Shown here: in pieces, positions 1 to 11,313 of the stretch
How the letters are laid out: every line of letters begins with the position of its first letter
Position numbering within the stretch: position 1 is the first letter of the stretch
Assembly: GCA_015229045.1 (NCBI GenBank)
Contig: JADGCJ010000096.1
Span: forward strand, 1-11,936
Direction: 5' to 3'
DNA: 11,936 bases
DNA from: Magnetococcales bacterium
GTDB taxonomy: Bacteria > Pseudomonadota > Magnetococcia > Magnetococcales > DC0425bin3
Position numbers and translations under genes: made by a program
The notes under the pieces: model-generated
The model's database searches: none
Seen by the model: the letters and a program-made list of their open reading frames with translations, nothing else
Told to the model about the DNA's origin: nothing

Positions 1-39
1 CTGGCCCCGTGGCAGGCCAAGGACAGAGTCCGGGTGGGG

Positions 40-57
40 TTGGGGGCGAACCCCCAA
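40..57 (-). other. Stable hairpin with UUCG loop downstream of the kinase gene
   Basis: A perfect 7-bp inverted repeat, TTGGGGG and CCCCCAA, encloses a 4-nt loop. Read on the minus strand the loop is UUCG, a very stable tetraloop class. It lies about 90 nt past the stop codon of the large kinase gene on that strand, where a 3' end would be expected. No run of U follows the stem in either direction, so it is not a classical intrinsic terminator. It could stabilise the mRNA 3' end, assist factor-dependent termination, or be one copy of a dispersed intergenic repeat, since the GGGGGCGAACCCCC core is of a kind common in GC-rich proteobacterial intergenic DNA. The role is inferred. Confidence 0.45.
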
Positions 58-147
58 TAAAGTCTTTCATGTCAATATTTTTCTCGATCACAAAAAACTA
101 CGCATGCCAAAGTAGACGCGGCTTGGTTCCTGTTTTGGATCGTCAAT

Positions 148-5217
<5,070 letters not shown>

Positions 5218-5290
5218 GGAAACTCTTCAGGAGGGCGGTGAACAAAAGACTCTGCAGAGGTCCGACAAAGGTAACAGCTCGTGCCTAAAA

Positions 5291-5318
5291 AGTATACAGG
5301 GAGATCGTTGCTTTGGCA
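5291..5318 (-). promoter_or_regulatory. Possible sigma-70-type promoter of the kinase gene
   Basis: On the minus strand a TATACT (5296-5291) matches the -10 box at five of six positions. It lies 16 nt after TGCCAA (5318-5313), a poor -35. This would give a leader of roughly 65-70 nt containing the 10-bp palindrome CTCTGCAGAG (5250-5259). A perfect TTGACA sits farther upstream (5381-5376) but has no good -10 at 16-18 nt. Assignment is by eye only. Confidence 0.3.
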
Positions 5319-5451
5319 CCCGCTCGTCGTGGAGAATACCCTCGCTCCCGCCAGAGTTCAACATGCGAAGGAAAGTGTCAAAGCACCGCCTGGCGACCTG
5401 ACGGGCTTCCCCCCCTCCCGGCCGGGCGCATTGGCAAAGGGTCATCTCTGA

Positions 5452-6417
5452 ATGAAACATTTTGCCAATCGATGGCACACATTAAAAGAGAGGTTGCGTC
5501 AACAGGCGTTGCTGATCGGCTTTGATGCAGCCGGTTTTGCAGAGCCGGCGCTGCCGCCGCACGGGGAGAAGTTTTCCGATTGGCTGGAGCAGGGGTGTCA
5601 GGGTGACATGGCCTGGCTGGAACGGCACGTGGAGCGGCGCCAGAATCCTCGGCTCCTGTTGGAGGGGGTGGCCTCGATTCTGGTGGTAGGTGCCAACTAT
5701 CGTCCGGCTGGAGATCCTTTGGACTACCTGAAGGATCCCGGGGCGATGGGCGTCTCAGCCTATGCCCGCAATCGCGATTATCACCTTGTCTTGAAAAAAC
5801 GCCTGAAGTTTTTGCACCGCTGGTTGGAAAAAGAGTTGGGGCAATCACTCCCGGTGCGCTTGTTTGTCGATACGGCGCCGGTATTGGAAAAACCTCTGGC
5901 CGTTCTGGCTGGTCTGGGCTGGCAGGGGAAAAACACCATGCTTGTTTCACGTCGATATGGATGCTGGTTGTTTCTGGCGGAGATATTTTTGACGCTGCCC
6001 TTGCCGCCGGATGTACCGGAGCAGGATCATTGCGGCGACTGTCGGCGTTGTCTTGATGCCTGTCCCACCGGGGCGTTGCAGCGGCCTTATTGGCTGGATG
6101 CACGACGCTGTCTGGCTTACATCACCATCGAGTCCAGGGGTGACATTCCTGCCGAGTACCAATCCTCGATGGGCAATCGGGTCTATGGGTGTGATGATTG
6201 TGTCGTGGCGTGTCCCTTCAACCGTTTTGCCCCGGAGACCGCAGAGCCTGACTATCTGCCGCGAGCCGCCCTGCAATCGCCAAGGTTGCAGGATTTTGTC
6301 GGCATGGACGAGGCCTCCTTTCGAGACCTGTTTCGGCAGTCGCCGATCAAGCGCCTGGGGAGGGAGCGTCTTTTGCGCAACATCAACGTGGCGTTGCAAA
6401 ACATTCCCGACGCCTGA
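5452..6417 (+). CDS. queG: Epoxyqueuosine reductase QueG
   Basis: QueG reduces epoxyqueuosine to queuosine at the wobble base of tRNAs Asp, Asn, His and Tyr, using cobalamin and two [4Fe-4S] clusters, in the cytosol. The 321-residue product shows the family landmarks: an N-terminal LKERLRQQALLIGFDAAGFA-like helix, the active-site region VDTAPVLEK with D140, GWQGKNT (156-162), and a ferredoxin-like cysteine set. C194, C197, C200 and the distal C254 should bind one cluster; C204, C220, C247 and C250 should bind the other. It ends soon after the second cluster, so it lacks the C-terminal HEAT-repeat extension of longer homologues such as the 379-residue E. coli protein. Short forms of this kind exist and are functional in other proteobacteria. 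An AAAGGG lies about 10 nt before the ATG, and no better in-frame start is seen. It is divergent from the kinase gene and convergent with the nuclease gene, and forms no operon here. Confidence 0.96.
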   Translation: MKHFANRWHTLKERLRQQALLIGFDAAGFAEPALPPHGEKFSDWLEQGCQGDMAWLERHVERRQNPRLLLEGVASILVVGANYRPAGDPLDYLKDPGAMGVSAYARNRDYHLVLKKRLKFLHRWLEKELGQSLPVRLFVDTAPVLEKPLAVLAGLGWQGKNTMLVSRRYGCWLFLAEIFLTLPLPPDVPEQDHCGDCRRCLDACPTGALQRPYWLDARRCLAYITIESRGDIPAEYQSSMGNRVYGCDDCVVACPFNRFAPETAEPDYLPRAALQSPRLQDFVGMDEASFRDLFRQSPIKRLGRERLLRNINVALQNIPDA

Positions 6418-6527
6418 ATCGAACGAAGAGAAGGGCGCGTGATCCGCAACAGCGAGCCGGGCGTTGATAACAAGGCCCCCATCAAGATATCGACGGCAGA
6501 TCAGGTGCCAATCAGACGAAGCCAGAA

Positions 6528-7511
6528 TCAATTGATGAAAACATCCCCCGGCGAGGTGGCGTTCAGGATGCGCATGGTCCATGTTTCCAGCTCTTCCAGG
6601 GTGGCATGGAGCAATTTTTCTTCGACCCAATCGGGGGAGGTTGTACCAAATTTTTGTTCCAGCAAGCGGTTGAGAATGGATATGGCTTCGTCCCGGCGAC
6701 CTTGCTGCATGCCTTGTTGCAAACCCTCTTGCGTAGACTCCTGAATCAGTTTTTGCTTGTACTCTTGTAGGCCGTAGAGCATGGTTCTTACCTCCAACAG
6801 GTCTTCTGGCAGGGGATCGAGGTTGATTTTATCCTGGTATCTGGCCATGCCTCTGTCCAGCAGTTCGACAAAGAGTCTTCTCAACTCCTGGAAATCCGGA
6901 TGCTTGTTGAACCAGGCGACCAGTTCATCGATCAATCCGGCAATTTTCTCCGGACTGGAGATGTGTTCCAGGCGGAAGAGCAGTGCGGTCAGGGAGTGAA
7001 TTTTTTTCAGCTCTTCTTCCGGAAATCTCTTCTCGTCCAGGAGGAAGTATCGCACATTCGGCTGGAAACGCCAAAGCGGAGAGTGTTCCGGCAGGCTGAT
7101 CAGGGGATGGAGGGCCGTTGGGGCTTTCCAGGGTCTTGGGCCGTTGTGGATAACGATGGGCAGGACCGGGGGGAGTTTATCACCCGGGCGCAACTCCCCG
7201 GCCTGGATCAATTGCTGATAGAGCAGCCCGATGTAGACCTGGAAGCGCACGGCCATCCACCACGCCACCTCTGATTGGAACTCCAGCAGCAGCAACAGGT
7301 AGAGGGTCTCGCCGCTGCGGGTGGGGATGTTCCAGATCACATCGGCTTCGCGCTGCTCTCCGGATGCGGCGTGGAACTTGACGTTTTCGCGCTGCAAGCG
7401 TGTCAGGTCCAGCTCGGCCAGGATGTTTGGATCGACAAAATTTTCCAATAAATCAACCACCATTCTTGGATGGGAAAAGATGCGGTGGTAGAGGGAGTCG
7501 TGTTCGGTCAT
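6528..7511 (-). CDS. Rpn family recombination-promoting nuclease / putative transposase (PD-(D/E)XK) with DUF4351 tail
   Basis: Using the ATG at 7511 the product has 327 residues and opens with TEHDSLYHRIFSHP, the usual start of Rpn/PF04754 proteins. The nuclease core shows the PD-(D/E)XK pattern: Asp in ADVIW (D57), then Glu-x-Gln in LLEFQS (E77, Q79), followed by the family's PIVIHNGPRPW segment (about residues 118-128). The C-terminal part has the EG-rich linker QEGLQQGMQQG and a DUF4351-like end, RLLEQKFG to LEELETWTMRIL. Characterised Rpn proteins are DNA endonucleases that raise RecA-independent recombination in E. coli; many genomes hold dozens of copies. The frame stays open upstream to 7670, where a GGGAG precedes an ATG by 3 nt. 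Those extra 53 residues match nothing in the family and overlap three inverted repeats, so I prefer 7511, though no clear ribosome site precedes it. It follows the 887-residue membrane protein gene on the same strand. Confidence 0.9.
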   Translation of the reverse strand: MTEHDSLYHRIFSHPRMVVDLLENFVDPNILAELDLTRLQRENVKFHAASGEQREADVIWNIPTRSGETLYLLLLLEFQSEVAWWMAVRFQVYIGLLYQQLIQAGELRPGDKLPPVLPIVIHNGPRPWKAPTALHPLISLPEHSPLWRFQPNVRYFLLDEKRFPEEELKKIHSLTALLFRLEHISSPEKIAGLIDELVAWFNKHPDFQELRRLFVELLDRGMARYQDKINLDPLPEDLLEVRTMLYGLQEYKQKLIQESTQEGLQQGMQQGRRDEAISILNRLLEQKFGTTSPDWVEEKLLHATLEELETWTMRILNATSPGDVFIN

Positions 7512-7543
7512 GAGGTGGTCGTGCCAAGTCTCTGTTGCGTGGA

Positions 7544-7567
7544 TGGTATACTCATCAAAGTATACCA
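7544..7567. promoter_or_regulatory. Inverted repeat, candidate operator with embedded -10 box
   Basis: Two perfect 9-nt arms, TGGTATACT and AGTATACCA, flank a 6-nt spacer. The element lies 33-56 nt upstream of the preferred nuclease start. On the minus strand the first arm contains TATACT, a good -10 sequence, although no convincing -35 lies 16-18 nt before it. A palindrome overlapping a -10 is a typical repressor operator arrangement, and it could also form an mRNA hairpin in the leader. The binding protein is unknown. Confidence 0.45.
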
Positions 7568-7578
7568 CAACGCGTCCC

Positions 7579-7592
7579 GAGTTCATGAACTC
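7579..7592. repeat. 14-bp perfect palindrome upstream of the nuclease gene
   Basis: GAGTTCATGAACTC reads the same on both strands with no spacer. It sits 12 nt from the operator-like inverted repeat and about 70 nt upstream of the preferred nuclease ATG. Seven self-complementary pairs are expected by chance about once in 16,000 positions, so alone it would be weak evidence; its position between two other inverted repeats makes it worth recording as a possible protein-binding site. Confidence 0.4.
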
Positions 7593-7628
7593 CCAGAAAG
7601 ATCCTCCACCACCAAAAAATTTACCCCA

Positions 7629-7652
7629 GAGCAATCGGCAGCGGGATTGCTC
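7629..7652. repeat. Inverted repeat shortly after the membrane-protein stop codon
   Basis: Perfect 8-nt arms GAGCAATC and GATTGCTC flank an 8-nt spacer. On the minus strand it lies about 30 nt after the stop codon of the 887-residue protein gene. A T6 run follows, but only after about 8 intervening nucleotides (TGGGGTAAA), so it is at best an imperfect intrinsic terminator. It may instead be an mRNA 3'-end hairpin that partly separates the nuclease gene from the upstream gene. Confidence 0.4.
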
Positions 7653-7682
7653 AAAATCGTCGTATGCCAAGCACTCCCAAGG

Positions 7683-10346
7683 TCATTGATTCGGATGCTG
7701 ACCCGCCTCTGTCAAGGTGTATCTGATATCTTTTAGAGAACCATAAAGCTTCTTGGATCGATCTTTCAACAAGCTGAGTTCCGAAAATATATCTTTAGTA
7801 TGGTCAACAATATCCATCTTTCGATACCTGTATAGCGCATTTTGAATATTCTGGACCTCGCTTGTGACATGGTAAACAAGTTTATCCCCACTCACAGATC
7901 TCCAGACCGAATAATCGACACCACCACCAAGCAGGCTTATCCTGACTTCCATCAACAACCTGCTGATATTAACGCATTTATCTTCAATATCCTCGAAGAA
8001 CAGATTTCTTTGCTGGTTCAAAAAATCCAACTCTTCGACATACTCCGATGTTTGATTGATCTGATTTGCAATTATATTAAATTGTTCCCGTAGTGAAAAA
8101 ATACGCGGGCTTTTATATCTTAGAGACATATACAGTATTGTGCTACTGCCTCCAAGCTGAGAATAATCGACAGTATTCATTCTTGCATCCATAATCATTT
8201 TTATTTCTTCTTCCATCTCTCCAAGAACATCGGCATAGTGGAGCATGGTTACCTTCCACGGCCTGATCGACAATGAATCGAATTGATCGATCTTCTTCAA
8301 AATATTCTTTATATCTCTATCAACCAATATCGGAATCATCATCGAAATATTTAAAATATCATCGATATTATCCATTTCAGCAGATCTTTTTGCTCCTGCA
8401 TTTTCGTTTAATGACATACAAAAATCATGAATCCACTTTTTATAGGACCACGGAAACAAATTTTCATTTTCGTTGATCGCTGACAGAAAAAACAGGCGAA
8501 ACAAACGATATGCAAGGTAGTAAACAAAATAGACAAAGACATCTATAACGATATTTTTGTGACATACGGCATCACACTCCCAGACTCGCAACAATCCGAG
8601 CGAACCATAACAGGAACATAAACCAGTATCCATGACCGCATGCCCGTTAAAATCATAACTTTCCCTCCTTTCTTGACACTGTTCATGACTAAGTTCCCCA
8701 TAAGCCATATTGAGAGTTGTTTCAAACTCCTCTCTGATTTTGGATTTTAAATTTTTTCTGTGAATGAATCTTTCCCTGAAACTGATTTTTTTACACAAAG
8801 GCACCCCGCAAGATCGTTTCAGGTTCCTGTCAAACCTTTTACGCCCTTTTTTCATGCTTGACAGGAGTCGATCTCCAAATTGAATAAAAAAAGTCTCACC
8901 CAATTCACTGTCCCACAACAGATCGGGATACAAAATCTCCAAAAATTTACATTTATCATGATTCAAGCCTAATCGGATACGACTCAAAGAGAGGTCCATG
9001 GCACAGATGCCATAGCAAAGATTTTTGCGCACTGTGAACCTGAAAAGACGGGAAAACCAGATTTTCAGAATGGTCAACAACTCTATACCCGCTTCGCCAT
9101 ATCTCAACTTGAAGTTCACGGTGTATAGCCATGTAAAGAATGCATCGGTGATCAATAATTTAGATGGACGAGGCAACCAACTCAGAAGTGAAATCAATAT
9201 TTCCCTTCTTTCAAAAAACGCATCGATCTCACCGACAACTCCGTCCAGAAATTTTGAAAACACCAGATCACTATTATCAGCAAGAGACCCGTCTTTTTGA
9301 GCTGCTTTTATGGTTGAGCGAGCAAATATCAACACTTCTCCAAAATTGACTATAATCAATAACACAACAATAAGTATATGAGCTACCAGTTGAAGATCAT
9401 GATTTGCCACACCTGCATAGGCATTCCCGGAAATGTGCCCGACATAACCTCCGTTCTCCACCTGTTGCTTCTGCAGGTCACCGTATCTGGAAATCAGTGA
9501 GACGATTCCATCATGACTGGTGTAAACAGAGAGAAAAGTCAGCAAGGCAGCCAGGATAATCCAACGCGGATTGGTCACCACCGAATAGACCAATCCACCC
9601 CAAAGTTGTCCTTTCTCGGCAAAGCCCTGCAATAAACGATCTTTGAAATCGAGAATGGCCAGAGAGAGAAGAAACCCAGCCACCAGTCCGGCAACATGAC
9701 GGAGTGTCTCTCCGGAAACACCAAGAAACACTCCCCTGAAGATCTCTTGGGACACGGGACGTTGGAGAAACTCGTTGACCCCACAAAACACGGCCCATGA
9801 CGACAAAACCAGAAACAGGATCGAGACAAAGGGCTTAACGGAAAACCTCGAGGAAATCGCACACGTATCCACCCGATAATGTTCTGATATCGCATATCTG
9901 ATAGTCTCTTTGAACGCCCCACGAGCCGATTGCATATTGAGCTGAAAGATCATCTTCATCAACAGAAAGAACGGATTATCGATGATGCTTTCTTCGTCTC
10001 TCTCTTTGAGCGCATTCTGAAACACTAAAAACCGATCAAGAATAGGAGTCTTGATGTCGTTCGGTCGGGAGGAGCCGAAAGATGCAACCTGATGTCTCTC
10101 CTCCGCTATACTGTTTCGCAACACAGCAATGGCCTGTAAGGTTTCAGACCATTTCTCCTGAGCATGAGAAAAAAAATCCCTCGAACTCTTTTCGCAGGAA
10201 AAACACCCGCCACCTTGAGCTGGCAGCAGACACACCAAGTCATCCAGATCAACGTCGGAAGAAAAGATCTCAACAACCATCTGGCCATAAACCACCAGTG
10301 GGCGCAGTCTGGGATCCTCATTTTTTTTCTCGGACGACATCTCCAA
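7683..10346 (-). CDS. Unrecognised 887-residue membrane protein with large cytosolic C-terminal region
   Basis: I recognise no family. Layout by residue: a polar N-terminal region of about 170 residues without a signal peptide; four likely membrane helices at about 172-193, 215-234, 260-277 and 319-341; then about 540 mostly soluble residues. The last part is rich in helix-forming charged and hydrophobic heptads (about 670-870) and looks partly coiled. A further hydrophobic stretch at 598-622 (VFVYFVYYLAYRLFRLFF) may be a fifth membrane or amphipathic helix. Cysteine pairs occur at C39/C48/C51, C444/C448, C513/C518, C577/C579 and C591/C595. The start shown is TTG, with AAGGAA 5 nt before it; an ATG two codons later (10338-10340) is the alternative. 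The gene follows the STAS/zinc-ribbon gene by about 125 bp on the same strand and precedes the nuclease gene. Base composition falls along the gene: the last half is clearly AT-rich. The open frame of this length and sparse overlapping frames argue that it is real; its function is unknown. Confidence 0.85.
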   Translation of the reverse strand: MEMSSEKKNEDPRLRPLVVYGQMVVEIFSSDVDLDDLVCLLPAQGGGCFSCEKSSRDFFSHAQEKWSETLQAIAVLRNSIAEERHQVASFGSSRPNDIKTPILDRFLVFQNALKERDEESIIDNPFFLLMKMIFQLNMQSARGAFKETIRYAISEHYRVDTCAISSRFSVKPFVSILFLVLSSWAVFCGVNEFLQRPVSQEIFRGVFLGVSGETLRHVAGLVAGFLLSLAILDFKDRLLQGFAEKGQLWGGLVYSVVTNPRWIILAALLTFLSVYTSHDGIVSLISRYGDLQKQQVENGGYVGHISGNAYAGVANHDLQLVAHILIVVLLIIVNFGEVLIFARSTIKAAQKDGSLADNSDLVFSKFLDGVVGEIDAFFERREILISLLSWLPRPSKLLITDAFFTWLYTVNFKLRYGEAGIELLTILKIWFSRLFRFTVRKNLCYGICAMDLSLSRIRLGLNHDKCKFLEILYPDLLWDSELGETFFIQFGDRLLSSMKKGRKRFDRNLKRSCGVPLCKKISFRERFIHRKNLKSKIREEFETTLNMAYGELSHEQCQERRESYDFNGHAVMDTGLCSCYGSLGLLRVWECDAVCHKNIVIDVFVYFVYYLAYRLFRLFFLSAINENENLFPWSYKKWIHDFCMSLNENAGAKRSAEMDNIDDILNISMMIPILVDRDIKNILKKIDQFDSLSIRPWKVTMLHYADVLGEMEEEIKMIMDARMNTVDYSQLGGSSTILYMSLRYKSPRIFSLREQFNIIANQINQTSEYVEELDFLNQQRNLFFEDIEDKCVNISRLLMEVRISLLGGGVDYSVWRSVSGDKLVYHVTSEVQNIQNALYRYRKMDIVDHTKDIFSELSLLKDRSKKLYGSLKDIRYTLTEAGQHPNQ

Positions 10347-10351
10347 TGCTG

Positions 10352-10357
10352 TTCCTT
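10352..10357 (-). promoter_or_regulatory. Ribosome binding site supporting a TTG start
   Basis: On the minus strand AAGGAA is followed by 5 nt and then TTG (10346-10344). The competing ATG at 10340 would be 11 nt from it, and its only closer purine stretch, GGAG, abuts the codon. Spacing favours the TTG start, but both are possible. Confidence 0.5.
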
Positions 10358-10471
10358 ATCAGTCCGCCGAAAAGTCCGGCCTCACGTTAAACCGGGTCCA
10401 TTTCGAGACATGTAATCTTTTTAGAACGTTTGAAGGACTGGGAACGACAACTTTCTCAACTCGCCGTTGTC

Positions 10472-11122
10472 TCAGGCTTGCTCACATATCTCCTGGGGGA
10501 GATCCTTGTTGTCGAAGCTCAGGGTAAACGTTTTCTTTTTACAAGTTTTATCCTGACACAGATATCTCTGCTTCCCGTCGGACTGTCCTTCGAACTGTAA
10601 AACCTTCAATCCACCACATCCAGGACACCGAACGGCCTTGGTGTCCACAACAATCTCCTTGGGAACAACTTGGCTGATTCCGCTTAACAATATCTGCTCT
10701 GGTGTCGTCAGATAGCCAGCAGCCATAGTATTTTTTGTCACATCCTGCTCTATCTTGTCGGGAAGGGTTTCCCTTCCACAACACGCATCACAAATCTCAA
10801 GGTACTCACTGCAACCACACCGCGTGATCCTGACAAAATCATTAATTCTCAGAATAAACAGCGATCGTTCCACATCCTTGCTGGGGTTTCTTATGGAAAA
10901 TGAATAATTACAATCCTCAGAAAACTGGTGCAGACGCAAAACCAGACCGGTCGACTGACTACAGAAGCCTCTCACATTGGAAAGGTCAACCAATAAACCA
11001 AGACCGACCTTCGATTTGTAATTGTCCATCGCCTTCATGATGGAATCGTGTTCCGCGAGATCAAAACACTCACCGGAGAATATCAACAACGTGTTGTTCT
11101 TCTTAAAATACTTACAAATCAT
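10472..11122 (-). CDS. STAS-like domain fused to an IS1 InsA-type zinc ribbon
   Basis: With the ATG at 11122 the product has 216 residues. Residues about 10-105 look like a STAS / anti-sigma-factor-antagonist domain: a strand LLIFSGECFDL, then LGLLVDLSNVRGFCSQSTGL, then helix VLRLHQFSED and the NPSKDVERSLFILRINDFVRI ending. In SpoIIAA-like proteins the segment equal to SQSTG carries the phosphorylated serine; here S57 or T58 could serve. A cysteine-rich hinge, CGCSEYLEICDACC (102-115), follows. The C-terminus has CPGCG (166-170), then GKQRYLCQDKTCKKKTFTLSF. This matches the zinc finger of IS1 InsA (CPSC...GHQRYLCSHCRKTW) with one cysteine shifted by an insertion. Such ribbons bind DNA or RNA in transposases and have been reused elsewhere. 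No transposase catalytic domain follows, so this is not simply an IS remnant. AAGGA lies 8 nt before the ATG; a TTG at 11146 is in frame but poorly placed. It is first in a three-gene same-strand run. Biological role not known. Confidence 0.78.
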   Translation of the reverse strand: MICKYFKKNNTLLIFSGECFDLAEHDSIMKAMDNYKSKVGLGLLVDLSNVRGFCSQSTGLVLRLHQFSEDCNYSFSIRNPSKDVERSLFILRINDFVRITRCGCSEYLEICDACCGRETLPDKIEQDVTKNTMAAGYLTTPEQILLSGISQVVPKEIVVDTKAVRCPGCGGLKVLQFEGQSDGKQRYLCQDKTCKKKTFTLSFDNKDLPQEICEQA

Positions 11123-11313
11123 GTCGTGTATCCTTGTCTTTACCAAACCTTACGAACCAATCCGAATTGGCGCACTATCGAGTACGCAGGGTCACACACA
11201 AGGAAACGGCGCATTGAAACCCCTCCATATGCTACAAGCACACCCTCACGAGTTTTGGCCAAGCTCTTTCCTCTTGCATTAATTCCATTTCAAGACGACA
11301 ATCGGGTCGGAAA
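11123..11313. other. Intergenic DNA between STAS/zinc-ribbon gene and intron-like sequence
   Basis: No coding sequence is supported. It must hold the promoter of the minus-strand three-gene run, but I find no convincing -35/-10 pair. A small inverted repeat CCAAT-ccga-ATTGG lies at 11157-11170, 35-48 nt upstream of the ATG. The right end would be the 5' exon or insertion target of the group II intron-like element. Confidence 0.4.
11131..11135 (-). promoter_or_regulatory. Ribosome binding site of the STAS/zinc-ribbon gene
   Basis: On the minus strand AAGGA is followed by TACACGAC (8 nt) and ATG. The in-frame TTG 24 nt upstream has only an AAGG almost touching it, so this site decides in favour of the ATG. 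Confidence 0.55.

Noticed and set aside
5376..5381. Perfect TTGACA on the minus strand as the kinase -35 box
   Set aside because: No acceptable -10 sequence lies 16-18 nt downstream; the TATACT nearer the gene is a better candidate.
5378..6103. A 241-codon minus-strand frame opposite queG
   Set aside because: It is proline-, arginine- and alanine-rich and overlaps the well-supported queG frame with its cysteine motifs on the plus strand.
5947..6630. A 227-codon minus-strand frame across the end of queG and start of the spacer
   Set aside because: Mostly antisense to queG and running into the nuclease gene; no motif and no ribosome site noted.
7629..7652. Intrinsic terminator of the membrane-protein gene
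   Set aside because: The stem is good but the T6 run starts about 8 nt after it, too far for a standard intrinsic terminator. Kept only as an inverted repeat.
7512..7670. Upstream extension of the nuclease gene to an ATG at 7670
   Set aside because: The 53 extra residues do not resemble Rpn N-termini, and the DNA holds three inverted repeats. Not excluded, because a GGGAG lies 3 nt before that ATG.
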